DNA of 64,000 bases. Origin: Urechis unicinctus (lineage: Eukaryota; Annelida; Polychaeta; Xenopneusta; Urechidae). The stretch spans positions 32,953,192 to 33,017,191 of the forward strand of contig CM067356.1 of the NCBI GenBank assembly GCA_034190875.2. The letters are read 5' to 3'. Below, in pieces: positions 27,730 through 40,049 of this stretch. Positions within the stretch are counted from its first letter, which is position 1. Each line of letters opens with the position of its first letter. The translations under genes were made by a program, and so were the position numbers. A model generated the notes under the pieces. That model ran no database searches and was not told the DNA's origin. It worked only from the letters and a program-made list of their open reading frames with translations.

Positions 27730-29290
27730 GTGAAAGGTGCAGGTACGAAGAAACGGCCAAAAACCCAGTTTCAACCAGCACAGTTGGCCATATCATATAT
27801 TAATTAGAACCAATAACCGATGCGTTGCACGATTTGGGAGGTCATCACAGAAATCAATTTGGACAATATATGCTAAATTTGTAGTAAACATTCTAGATCA
27901 TCAAGAATCAAATACCTTACAGAAACACTGAAAATAAACCAGAGCCTCCAGCTATACCTTTTATTCCCAACATAAGGTGCCATTTGCTAAGAGTATTTAC
28001 ATAAATATTTGGTACATGAAAGTTCGGCTGTGAGCAAACCACATATTATCTCCCCCACTGCTGTGTAAAATAATATCCCATCCTCACCAGATAATAATGT
28101 TTTTAGCACCGTAGGACTATGAGACTTTCATATGGCATACGATATATTCGAATGATTGCCAACCATAAAAAAATTATCGGTATGCTTCTCCCACGACACA
28201 GCCAGTGTGTCAGACATCGTTTATCTCCGACGATGGCACTAATTGTCATACCTATAAATGCTTAGAATTCCTATATCACATTCCATCTTACGATAGAGTC
28301 AACCTGCGAGTTGAATGAATCGAGCTTTTCCATTAGCATTGCATTTCAACCGACAAGGTGGTTCTCCAGGTAAGTAAAATAGATTATAACAAACGATGCG
28401 TTGACAGGTTGGGTGTCATCACAGAAAACGCTTTGGACAATATTGCTAAATTTGTAGAAACGTTCTCGATCATCCATACCTTACCTCTTGTGGAAATACC
28501 CCAGACCCTCCAGCATTGCCTTTTATTCCAAACCAGCTTAAAACCACGTTGCCGAGTGCCATTAAAGCTAAATAGGCTGCTGATTGCACATCAACACACC
28601 AAAGAATATTATTTTGAAACTATATATTACATGAGCACCGTTCTCCATGGACTTTCGTTTGAAGGTTCTGAAAGCGTTCAGTGGGATACACAATGCTGGT
28701 TCGTTAAACGTATGCTACTGTATATACTACAGTCACCTCACCGACGATCACTATAAAAAGTACCTATAAATGTAAGAATAAGTGACATTCCATCTACGAT
28801 ACACAACCTGCGAGTTGAATGAATCGAGCTTTTCCATTAGCATTGCATACACCGACAAGGTAGATTCTCCATTTCCCTGTTGCCAGTCCAAATATTAATT
28901 CATTTGTCAATATTGGTAACACAAAGGTGCAATTTGATAACAAACGAGAGTTGACAGGTAAACGTGCTTACATGAACATAATCGCTTATTGGCCTATTTG
29001 TCGATTTGTAAAGTGAAACAGTTGAACATGCTGGGCATACAAAAATGCAAGTGGAGTATACAGCTTAAAACATAACATCACTAGAACTACTAGTAGGCTC
29101 TCTTTGAAACTCCCTGGAAAATACGCTGCTTGATTGCACATCAGAAGACCAGAATATATTTGAAACTATATATTACATGAGCATGGCTGTTAGTTTGAAG
29201 GTTCTGAAAGCGTTCTGTGATAACAATGCTGGTTCGTTAAATGTAATCTACCGTATCCCATTTCAATATCAACAGACCGATTATCACTAT
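27730..29290. repeat. Decayed tandem repeats at the left edge of copy B
   Basis: AATGAATCGAGCTTTTCCAT followed by TAGCATTGCAT occurs at about 28313 and again at about 28818. The motif GATGCGTTG followed by GTCATCACAGAAA and TGGACAATAT occurs near 27820 and 28395. The block AAACTATATATTACATGAGC, then GAAGGTTCTGAAAGCGTTC, occurs at 28617 and 29163, and also at 3450 in copy A. So roughly 500-bp units are repeated at least twice here, and the edge of copy B lies within this array. Confidence 0.75.
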
Positions 29291-32120
29291 AAAAAGTCAT
29301 TAGATGTAAAATAGTGGCCAAGTGTTTAAAGGTAAACATGATATAGCATAACAGAATGACAATCTGATTGTGAGTTGTCATGTACAGTATTCAGTAATTA
29401 CAGTTAATCACGATTTCCAGTATCAGAGCGAGATAGTGTCATGTGTTGTGAATTGTTGTGTTAAAGGTCATGTCAAAAAGGACACCAGATAATGGCCGTG
29501 GTTTAATAACAAAGCATGGTTTGCAAATGATGTTAATTCTTTACGACGGAAGGCCACTTGTATTCCAACGAATACATGATAAACCTTATCATGCTGTTAT
29601 TTGATAACCCCCAAATGTATAACTTTGGAAGAATGCTAATTATGAAAGATTCTTTGAAAAAACAGCTTATCATAATTCACTCCTTTCCAAGAGTTATTTT
29701 TCATCTTATCCAGCCATCACGCACCCGGAGTGACATACATTGGTTCCATGACATGGTGGTTCGTGTATTCTAAGTCAGACACCTTATTCATTAGGTTGCA
29801 GAGCCGCCATTCTGTAAGTGGCGAATATTAATGATCACTGAGTTTAATAGCCAATCATAGAGTGCGAGCGGATTATATCCTGAGGTACAGTTCTACTCAA
29901 AAAGCTCAATGCGAAACATTTGCAAATGGCTTAATTTTTCTTCATTTAAGTCTGTACTTACGCAATCACACTAATGGCTTAAATCTTAGTTGTAGCCGAC
30001 AAATATGCACACCACTTCAGTAATCTCGCCTGAAAACCGACATTATTTGACATAAAATATCTAACAGCGTCCTTGGATGTAGTAATTTGTAAATGCTTGA
30101 AAGGTCATTGCTTTATCTTGTTGGCATAGTAACCATATTTATTCTAGCCACTTTTATACAGCTCTTTGTTAAGCGACATCATTATTATATGCTTCGTTGG
30201 CAGATAACTAAGTGCCTGTGTTCACTCGACAGCCATAATTAATGTGAACAGAAACGCACCTCTCAAGTAATAGTCTAACAGCTAATCAGCCACTATTAGG
30301 ATGTCTTGGGGACGTACGGTGTTGAAACTGTGAAAGTGTTTGACATAAAAACACCTCATAAAAATGCTACACAAAGGTTTTGCAGACTTGCCAGATATCA
30401 GGCAAATCAGGGAATTGCTGGTTGGCTTATAGATATTTCGTTAACTTTTTACCACATAACATCATTTAGTTGGATGTATTTAAGGAGCATCTACTCCCAA
30501 CCACATGTTTGGTTTAGTATTGCATCGACCAATCAGTCGCAAATCATCGAATATATGGTCAGTCGTATCAATAACGCAAGGTGAAGCCTTCACAGAGAGC
30601 TTTGTCTTGCATACATATGTTGCTGGACTAAGCTAGGACAATTCCTGAATTATATATATTATCTAGAATTTGATGGATTGCTGTAGTGTCCATTACTTAC
30701 CATACTAGGCTAAGTATCAATTAAGTACCTGGCATATTCGACAATTAGAGAAGCCTGTTAGTAAATAAACTAGAGTGTTACAAAAATTAATTTGCCTCTT
30801 TGGAATCATTCAATCTCTAAGAATATTCTTAGGGTATGATGTTAGCTCCCCTGTTGCCTGACTCTGATGGATACACATCATTTGATCATATTTGTTATAA
30901 ATTTTAATCGTACATTTTTGGTATGCTGACAGAGGGATAGCGGTAGTGAATATCCAGCATTTACCCATGAAGTCATGAAGTGCAACCAAGAAGAGCTATT
31001 TCAGATTGTGTTTTACAAAAAGCTTGCACTATCTTGAATATTATGGAATCTACATTGATAATTACTGCAATGTAACACGCTCGCATCGATTATTAGAATT
31101 GGTAGAAAACTAAGATGCAATTCTGCCATATACGCTTGATGTGTGTGTAAAATACGCAGTAAACCTGCATTAATAGGATCACAATTAAGGAACTGCTTCC
31201 GGGCGCTTGTCTGCTGGTGCTATAGCTGACCCGCGTGTTGTCCCTTTCGACTGATCGTCGATTAAACGAATCAATTTGTGGACACTGCAAATCATTGTAC
31301 CCACAATAAATAGTCTACTAATATCACTAAAACAGAAGGGAAGGTAACGTGATTGATACGCTTGTATGAGATGTGGAAAGCTAGTATAGATAGAAAATTA
31401 CATTTACAAATCTTTCACGTGCTAACGCAGTTCACATTGCGTAAACTATTGATATTTTATCGATCATTGAATTGATGTCATCAAGCCGTTACTGCCTGTT
31501 TTGATATTCAGTCAGAAATCACATATGCCGTGTGATGTGCTTTATTGAGGCATGTGCAGATGGATATCAACGGTGCAGTCGCTGATTAATCACATCTTTA
31601 TTTCAAATCCATATGTAAAGAATATATTTTAGTGTATGGCAAACGTTAATGACGCTATGGCTTCTATGCAATTATATTATGATGAACGATGATGTTGTAT
31701 ATATAATATCAGGCATTGTATATTGTTCCGTTATACCACAGATAACGACTTGCTGCGCCCCCTCATCTTGAACCAAGAACAGTCATAAATCCCCAGACAA
31801 ATTGCATATTAAGGCATAGCATATGAAATACGGTCGCGCAACACAATATCTTCTCTATCTAACAACTAGGCGGGCTTCACAATGATTAACATGTAGGAGA
31901 GCAATAATCACAGATGTTGGTAAACACCCAAATAGCCCAAGCCTCTTGCTATAAAACTAATTTTGCAATATAATTACTACTCAAACGAAGTCAAGGCAAC
32001 ACAATGTCAGTGAAGAATGAAGGATGAAGGCTGCAAATCCGCTGATGAACATTGATTATAGAACGTTCTCACAATCTTGTTTGATTTCCCCAAATGTTGA
32101 GTTAATCTTCTGATACCCCA

Positions 32121-32428
<308 letters not shown>

Positions 32429-33439
32429 GGAGTGTGGTAACATACTAAGGTTACTGGCATGGTTTTTGTCTCTCTCTTTATACTTCCCTGATGTGCACAT
32501 GACTCCCAACAGTGGTTTGGACTCCTGAGTTACCACTTATGAATGAACATCAATATGGTATGCGTGCCAGCAACAATGTAGATTATTGAGTGGATAATGT
32601 TTTCTATTTAATCACTAAACTGAATTAAATAATATTGTGTTCTCTATGCTAGATAGCTTGCTTTCATCAGCGATATACCATCCACTCACAGACGGTAGGA
32701 TTAACCTGTGCATAATTGGGTTAGCATTTGTGGTGCGCAGTTCGTGACTTTCATACTTGCTCGGAACTAATAATGTAAGATATATCTGCGTGCGGCTTTG
32801 TCTAATGTTTTTACTTACATAGTGACAAGGTATATGTACTGTTAATTTTGAATCAGCCTTTCACTAACGTTGATGTACGATATTTTCAGCCAGATTCTGG
32901 GAGCGGATGTTACATGACATGATGACAAGTATAGTAAGAGTGCAACATGTAATATAGAATGTTCAAGAGGTGAATGACAATGTTGTATTGACGCTGATGT
33001 TTGCATATATTGGTATAACATTTGGTTGTCCAAAGATGATATAACAGACATATTCCGAAATATATTCAAGCATCTGTGATATATCGAGTTGTTGCTGTAC
33101 GTTCCCAATCACACTCGGTTATGGAAAACATGTATTATACAACATTACCTCAGCATGCGCAGGTTGAGTCGCCAATGAGATTTTTTTTCGTCTAATTTCG
33201 ATTATACATAGGACCAAATAGAGACTGGTTGCGCAACAAAACTATGACCCGCTGATTCCCAAACCAAAGAGTGATGTTTGTTCATACGTGACATTACTTT
33301 CGTATAACCAGCTGCTCCCAAATGTATCGACATGCAAAAGAGAGGCCGAATTGCTGGATGCTAAGCATACAATACAAAAGTCTGTAAATCAATGAAATTA
33401 TTTTGAAACAAATAAAATAGGCTCTATAACCAGTGCACA

Positions 33440-33877
33440 TAGCAGTAGTACATTTGTATAACACTTCTATATGTTTTAGGAGCGGCTGACCAAATAGCAC
33501 AGAATGTGTATTTGTGATTACATAAATATGTCTTTGTTATCATGTGCTTCGATATGTTTGCATATGGTATGACAGGCAGCTTCTTATTGGTGTGCATGTT
33601 TCTCTTCTTCAATGCCATAGTAAAATAAATTGCAAGTATTGGGCGTTGCTTTCCCTTCAATATGGGTGCTGTTGTTGGCTAAACGTCGTGGTGGAGACAA
33701 TAAAATTATGACATAAACTCTAGAAAGTGCCAATAACGTGCTAACCGACTCGCAAATATAAATGTTTTGAATATTTTGACAATTGAGCAAGCGATACAGC
33801 ACATAGTTATTGTGTGACCATTGTGGTTATCTTTTGTTTTTGTAATTGAACCATAATCTCATGACTGACTGACCCTA
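33440..33877. other. Copy B-specific flank of the DNA transposon
   Basis: This sequence between the A/B alignment break and the left TTAA has no counterpart in copy A and no recognisable gene. With 37359-37480 it forms the host sequence into which the transposon inserted. The host locus therefore already differed from A, or A lost it. Confidence 0.5.
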
Positions 33878-33881
33878 TTAA

Positions 33882-33901
33882 AGGTCAACTTCAACGATTT
33901 T
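33882..33901 (+). repeat. Left terminal inverted repeat
   Basis: The sequence AGGTCAACTTCAACGATTTT is preceded directly by TTAA. It matches the reverse complement of 37335-37354 at 18 of 20 positions. Confidence 0.85.
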
Positions 33902-34087
33902 CATCATTTCTTTATTTTTTGTTTCAAAATGAAGATTAATAACTCATTAATCAACGGGTACTCATAATTCATTGCACCGCCATGCATAACTACTAAAAAT
34001 CCACCGATAAGGTTCCACTCGGAAGAAAATACGAAGCCATCTTCTCGATGCCATTTTGCCTTAGTTGGCCGCTAGGGGCAGGTTGCG

Positions 34088-34095
34088 TGACGTCA
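34088..34095. promoter_or_regulatory. CRE-like palindrome upstream of the P2X7-C-like gene
   Basis: TGACGTCA lies about 100 bases before the ATG at 34196, in a locally GC-rich patch. It is the consensus site for CREB/ATF-type bZIP factors. The matching palindrome before the other gene of the element makes function more plausible, but this is inferred. Confidence 0.4.
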
Positions 34096-34195
34096 TTCCT
34101 GCTGCGCGGCCTCATAGAGAATTTGACAGCGATCGAGCGAGCAAAGCGAAAACGATTGTTTGGATTTTAGGATTACACTGTTTTTAAATGAAGCC

Positions 34196-35355
34196 ATGTC
34201 ATCTTCTGATGAAAATTACGAGGCCCCATAGCATAAAACTGGGGCAATTTATGTCCATGACTATCTATTTGAGCCAATACGGATGTATTGTAAAATCCAA
34301 GTCACACTTCGAAATGACACCGGGAGCTCTCACTCGCTTCGGATGAAGAATCCACAAAAGATTTCGACGAATGGTGAGTTTAAGAATACCCTTCCCAAGC
34401 TTTATTGAACTATGTTAACTGGTAAAAAATAATCGTTAGTATCATTTACCCAATAAATTTACACATTCTGTAAGTTGAGGATGGTATGTTGACAGATGTA
34501 ACTATTACAACAGATAGAACTTGGCTAGTGAATGTAGCTTTGCCATTGTACCCTCAGCACATTAAATATTTTGGACAGATGATTACATGCAGTATATAAA
34601 GTATTTTCCTTTTATATTCATTTTTTGTACCACAAATATAAATTTACAATAACTCTTTAATTATTTCTCTAACTTAGGTGTAGCTGTCAGCACTGCATCC
34701 CAATGGACAAAGCCAGAGTGTGCAGCAGAGGTTTGGAGAGAGTGATGGCTATAACCATGATAACGGAGGAATGGACATGCATCACCAAGCATTCCAGATT
34801 CCTGGCAAACTGCCTGAATAAAAATGTGGTGGAAGCTTCCAAATTTGAATCTATTCAAATGGATGGACCTGTTGGAGATGAGGTCTCTACAATGAGTAAG
34901 TTAGCCATTATTGCTACCAAAAAGGACGGTTTGAGGTTGAACAATCATATTTATTGCTAAGGGAACATCAATCCCGCTGTGTAAAATATTCAGTGTTCAT
35001 ATTGATAAACTACAATATATTTCACATAGCCAAGAATAAATAAAACCAGTAACATGAAATCCTGAGGCAGAGCTTACAATAAAATAACAAAGTGAGGGAA
35101 TGGTTGACAAATGACAATTGTTTTTTTAACTATACAACTTATTTCAAAACCATAGACAACTTATTGACATATTGCTTCAGATTATTCAGGTATCTAGCCT
35201 ACCACCAGTTAACATTATGGATATGGCACAGACTGGGCAAAAGAAACAGGAAAGTGCTGACAGCCTGTGTGGTTACAGTTGTTAGAGAATCCTTCCCTCA
35301 CATGGGCGGCAAATATACAGGTTATCTACAATGGAGTGGAAGATTACTTGGTTAG
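34196..35355 (+). pseudogene. P2X7 C-terminal-domain-like gene carried by the transposon (broken)
   Basis: Exon 1 (34196-34373) begins MSSSDENYEAP and, in another frame, ends DEESTKDFDE. A donor ATG|GTGAGT joins acceptor CTTAG|G so that Trp is restored, giving EWCSCQHCIPM. Exon 2 (34678-34895) holds the cysteine cluster CSCQHC, then RVC, TCITKH and ANCLN, and ends at an optimal GTAAGT donor. Exon 3 (from 35181 or 35190) reads FRYLAYHQLTLWIWHRLGK and ends ESFPHMGGKYTGYLQW then GRLLG and TAG. The Cys pattern and the "AYRQ...W.WG.LG...R.V.P.C....IR..FP...G.Y.GF" pattern are those of the cytoplasmic P2X7 C-terminal domain, which is common as a free-standing gene in aquatic animals. Breaks: TAG at 34229-34231, a frame change in exon 1 near 34313-34345, and a one-base phase mismatch between exons 2 and 3. 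Its role in transposition is unknown. Confidence 0.75.
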
Positions 35356-37054
35356 GTTAAATCGACACCTGTGAGCATCTACGAGAAGATCCTTTGCAGG
35401 TTTCTTGTACTGGGAGGCAATAGGTGGTGGAACATTCCTTTCCTCTGCAAGGACCTCAGCAAGTCTGTAGCTTGGGTATTTTTGCCCGAGATCAAGCACC
35501 TCAGCAATGAACTGATGTACATAGTCTGAAGCAAAGCAATGATATTCATATTTTATGATAGTCATAAAGTAAGTTAGTTATAAAATATGCCCATTTGAAT
35601 TGGGTAACAATGTTTGTGCATATGAAACTTATTTAGATTTCGGTAATAAATGTCAAAATAACATGTGTTTCATTTTAGATTAATGCATGTACACACCAAA
35701 AGAAATTGGTACTTTGACCGGCTTGACAACTGGGTCTCCCTGTCTGGCTTTGGGGTAAGACACTCTCCATTGGGACTGACCTCCTTCAGTGATGGCTTGA
35801 GCTCTGTTCGAGTTTTCATTGAAGTGAATTACTGCTAGGAGCAATCTGGATATATATATAGCAGGTTGATAACATATTCCTAAGTAAGAATTGAAACTTG
35901 AGCACATACAAAGAACATTACAGCTGTCACTACACAAATGTGCTAAACTTCCATACAACATATATAAACAACTGAATTTCAAACTGTTATTTCATTGGTA
36001 TTACCTGGCCTCCATGGTGGCATAGGGATAGTGGACACTCTTTGGTGCGAAGAATATGACCACTTTGTGATACGATTCTAGGCTTGATGTCTGCTCTGAT
36101 GGGGAAAGCCTGCCAATGTCATTTAGGAGATGCTTGCTGGAGACTATCAACTCCAACTCTTTGTGTGGCTTTGATCCTATTTATGGTTAACACATATATC
36201 AATACAGCTTACATTTCTTTGGTAAAGTACTACCACAGGGACATGGATTTATATAAACTTATATGATTAAAAACTAATACTGACCCTTCAGTATCCACTT
36301 CCTGTCCTCGAATAGTGCATGCTCACATTCCGGGTACAGATCCCCATGCCCCGCGTGCTCATTGACGACATGCCTAGTGACAGAGAGCCACTTGGCTCTG
36401 ACCAGACCCGCATCTCCATCACTTGAGGCAGCACACCAGTAAACATCATTGGAAATGCTTCTGGCCCACCTACCCAGGATGTTGCAGTCTTTCTCTTTTC
36501 CCTTTGGCCAGTATTTTCTTCTTGATCCCTTCATTTACAAATAAGTGTGTGTTTCTGCTCAGCTGCCAATACCATTTCATTTACTACCTGCATGACAAGA
36601 AACAGCTGGATTGATATACTGGCAACTTGGTGATAAATTCATTAACATCTAAATAAGTATACGTCAACATGGCAGGACTAGCCTAATTTCCCTAAAGTAA
36701 AGGTTCAAGCCAACAGATCTCACCTGTTGTCGTTGCCTTTTCTCCGAGGCACTCCGTCGATTACTTTGACTGACATCAACTCCAACGTGGCTAAAGAGAG
36801 TCGGTATGGCTTCTTTTCGGAGCCTAGGTTTTTTACGAAATCCTAGACTTTTGAGCAGCTCTGGCTCAGTATCATAAGCACCATTCTCGAAATGATCAGA
36901 ACATAGAACTGTCGTAAGGGTAGGACTCCAGTGTTTACGTTTGAGTTGACTTTCGACACCCATATGCGGCGCATTTTGCTGTCTTTTGGAACAGAAAAAA
37001 ACTCACGCCTGACTTATCATTGTTCCGACAACCGAACGCACAACAATAAAGCAT
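35344..37054 (-). pseudogene. THAP-domain Kolobok-type transposase, internally deleted and frameshifted
   Basis: The THAP exon (37054-36724) starts MLYCCAFGCRNNDKSGVSFF and carries the C2CH zinc ligands (Cys pair, then LCSDHF). It continues LLKSLGFRKKPRLRKEAIP and ends RQRQQ at a GTGAGA donor. Two frame changes inside it, one at a T7 run at about 37000 and one at about 36950, split the domain over three frames. Downstream exons join cleanly: the segment with NDVYWCAASSDGDAGLVRAK up to 36285 (GTCAGT donor); 36176-36005 (KHLLNDIGRLSPSEQTSSLE); 35845-35697 (LLLAVIHFNENSNRAQAI); and 35525-35344 (DYVHQFIAEVLDLGQKYP, then TAA). Intron phases fit, with introns of 108, 159 and 171 bp. Another frame change lies in an A-rich run near 36500. 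Between 36723 and about 36535 there is no room for the usual central catalytic region, so an internal deletion is inferred. Confidence 0.8.
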
Positions 37055-37163
37055 AATCCACACCAAGAAACGCACCAGACCGTGAAGAGAGACGAGTAAG
37101 TCACACGCTGTCAACCAACCGTGAAGGCTGAAGATGGCGAGGAATATTCGCAAACAACCCGAA

Positions 37164-37171
37164 TGACGTCA
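37164..37171. promoter_or_regulatory. CRE-like palindrome upstream of the THAP transposase
   Basis: TGACGTCA lies about 110 bases upstream of the THAP ATG (37054), at nearly the same distance as its twin before the other gene of the element. Confidence 0.4.
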
Positions 37172-37334
37172 CTGTCCGGAAATTCACGAATTTTACCGAG
37201 CGGTATCTTGTCAGATTCGACGTGGAAAATGTACGTTTCAAAATCATTTTTCTGAAAGAAAAAAAGCGCGCAGTCACCTTATTTTAGTTACGATACCCTT
37301 TTAAAATATAGAACTTTGGAAAAATGGAATAAAA

Positions 37335-37354
37335 AAAATCTTTGTAGTTGACCT
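37335..37354 (-). repeat. Right terminal inverted repeat
   Basis: On the minus strand it reads AGGTCAACTACAAAGATTTT, and on the plus strand it is followed directly by TTAA. The two mismatches to the left repeat are at positions 10 and 14. Confidence 0.85.
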
Positions 37355-39056
37355 TTAAATATACAACATAAGCTCTTTACTGAATGTCCAATTCAAGTAG
37401 GTTTTCTGTAATTCTATCTGAACTTGTAATACTGGTAACAATTGACACAAACGTTAATCATTATGAAAACAATATGTAGACTAGACAAGCGAATAATCCT
37501 TCAAATCCTGATTTAATAATCACAATATATCGTGGAGATCGGCATGCACAGAAAGAAAATGACATTAAGTGCGATGTAGAGATATAAAATTCGTATTCAA
37601 TATTACAACGTAAAGCCTCTTGTCAGCGATAATGATAATAATAGGATAACGCCTACGCAGCATTGAGGCTTCACGGGATTAAGTCGTGTTGGCACAGCTA
37701 AGTTAAATGCATTTAATACTTATAGCCCTTACTCGTCTTCGACGTCACCAAAGAGTCAGATTGGCACTTGTGATAAATACCACGATAGATAAGATAAAAA
37801 GAAGGCGTTGTTAAAAATGTCGGCATTAATAACACTATAAATACATTGCCTTGAAGTCCTGTCAAGTACCAGTTACCTCGTAATACTGAACTGACGGACA
37901 GTATTTCGATACTACAACAATGCAAACTCGTCCAATGGTACAACCATAATGGTCCGCATTGATGATTCTATAAAGTATGTTTTAATTACTGATTGATTTA
38001 CCTTATTTCCGGGTTTCTGCATGTTACAGTACGAAATATAATCTGCTGCATTTGAATATTATACTAAATGAAGACACATTCGTAAGCATGTTTACGATGA
38101 ACAATAATCTTTCTCTGTGAGGTGTATAGCGAGAAATGTAGAATTTTAATTTTGATCCGAGGTCGAATGTTTACCTTGGGCACTGTATTGTTACCATTTG
38201 AGAGGCGTACCAATCGTCGTTCAGAGCATCGATGACGCAGCAATATGTAATGGATTGGGCGATAATTCATATCAGCTATACAGTGAAGTATGGTTGGGCA
38301 GACCTTGTCCTTATTGTCATACCTTGGCACCACTAGGCCTGTGAGAAACATCCCTAAAGTCGACTGATCTAACGGATTCATTATTCAGTCCAGGCCATGC
38401 CCCACACAACATTTCCGCCAGTATTTAATATGCATGCTTCGTAAAAGTGAAGCAATTCTCTGCTCTTGTTATAATCAACTCATTGACAGTAAACTATTCA
38501 GTGGAGACATTGATGTATGGCACTGCTACCTAAACATTTTACATCGTGTGCGGCTTATTAATAGAGTCCTGCGATTAGGGCAAACCATGAGCATGGAACT
38601 TTGATGACCAGCGGAGTCCCAGGCACTCTAGCCAATTCATTCAGCGCGTTCGGTAGTGTTCAGTTTCGCCTGACTCATATGCATGTCACTGACGCTCGGG
38701 GGTTCCTGTGAGCGTAGTCGTCTTTACCTATTTGTCATAAACCATATCCGTGATCAATACATGCTAAAGGGAACAAAGTAAGTGTTAGTATGTCAAAACT
38801 ACAGTGTTAGATAGAGTGGCTGCATAGGACCTTTAATTATAAGCCCAAGAAAATGTCTCGGCCCCACATAATAACCGTATTATTTGCCTGATTATTGTTG
38901 CATTTGCGGTATTATATTTCTCCTGGTCTCAGCAACTACAAATAGTCGCCTAAACACTACGTGTCGGAACAATAGTGACCAGCTGACATAGAGCAGGCTA
39001 CGGACAGATGTCCGCCGATACATACCCCTGTTTATTCAGCTGCACGTCAGTGTATC

Positions 39057-39329
<273 letters not shown>

Positions 39330-39648
39330 TGCCCCAGGGAGGGAGTGTGAACCTTTGTCGCACGATTAGTACTGCAGTGCCAGCAATAGCACTACTTGTT
39401 CTTGGTCACTTATAGACCATCTTTAACAAAATACACTTCTCAAAGGGATTGAGAAAATTTCGCTAAAGCAGATGGTGAGAAGGTAAATCGAGATACGCGT
39501 CCGGGGTAACAGGGAGTTATTGACGGTTTATGTGGTATCAAAGAGCATGTAGCTTGAATAATATAGTTCATTCTAATTGATTTATGTGGTGAGCGTTTCT
39601 TGCAATCACACGCTAGCCACATATTAACGAAAGTAATGTGTTGAAGTA

Positions 39649-40005
39649 ATGGAGTCACCAAGGCGAATTTCCTTGTGGTTTGTGGATAAACGTTATAACA
39701 AAGTACGCGCTGGTAAAGAGTTGGCAGTTTTATGTATTTTGTCGAGAGTGAATCCTCCTGGCAAAGTTACAAATTCTTCGGTGGCACGCGAGACGCGGCA
39801 AATCCCGCAACCACCTGATAATATCGCGGCTAATACAGCTCTCTCGCCTCGGTCATTCAAAGGAAATTTACAACCTGCTGCCCGTTCGAGCTTGTATTTA
39901 CCACCCATTGGCAGACAGGAGCACTTAGTTTCATCCGTGGTTGGGGGAGATGATGAGAGCATGGACACGTATAAATATAGTCTATTATCAGAGCATTTAG
40001 AGTGA
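39649..40005 (+). CDS. Hypothetical 118-codon open frame, copy B
   Basis: Partner of 11973-12329 with the same start, stop and length. Differences from A include LRAGEK to VRAGKE, and RCSLL to KYSLL near the C-terminus. Most of the 19 substitutions change the protein, so the pair gives no sign of purifying selection. There is no recognised family and no membrane segment. The ATG lies directly after TGTTGAAGTA in both copies. Confidence 0.3.
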   Translation: MESPRRISLWFVDKRYNKVRAGKELAVLCILSRVNPPGKVTNSSVARETRQIPQPPDNIAANTALSPRSFKGNLQPAARSSLYLPPIGRQEHLVSSVVGGDDESMDTYKYSLLSEHLE

Positions 40006-40049
40006 TTGCCATCTTCACCATGCATACATCTAAACAATCGTCGGCTCAA

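Larger units (their letters stand above)
19846..28299. other. Inter-duplication spacer, anonymous old repeats
   Basis: No gene could be supported. The spacer holds weakly similar pairs: 20000-20310 with 25700-25960, 21955-22075 with 26655-26775, a direct repeat pair at 22120-22160 and 22250-22290, and a copy of the CCTCTTGTGgaa-type dispersed repeat near 23270-23430. (TTA)n occurs near 22800 and TA-rich runs near 26090-26220. Confidence 0.5.
33882..37354. mobile_element. Kolobok-like DNA transposon with THAP transposase and a P2X7-C-like gene
   Basis: The 3,473-bp element is bounded by TTAA on both sides (33878-33881 and 37355-37358) and by inverted repeats that match at 18 of 20 bases. Inside are two convergent spliced genes: a minus-strand THAP transposase and a plus-strand gene for a cysteine-rich domain like the P2X7 C-terminus. 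A TTAA target duplication plus a THAP-domain transposase is the published signature of the Kolobok superfamily. piggyBac also duplicates TTAA, but it has no THAP domain and its ends usually begin CCC. The transposase lacks its central region, so this copy is probably non-autonomous. The element is absent from copy A, so it arrived after the duplication, or the flanking block was lost from A. Confidence 0.8.

Noticed and set aside
34196..35355. Complete P2X receptor channel gene
   Set aside because: Only the cysteine-rich cytoplasmic C-terminal domain is present; no transmembrane segments or ectodomain are encoded.
33882..37354. piggyBac element
   Set aside because: TTAA fits, but the ends do not begin with CCC and the transposase carries a THAP domain, which points to Kolobok.
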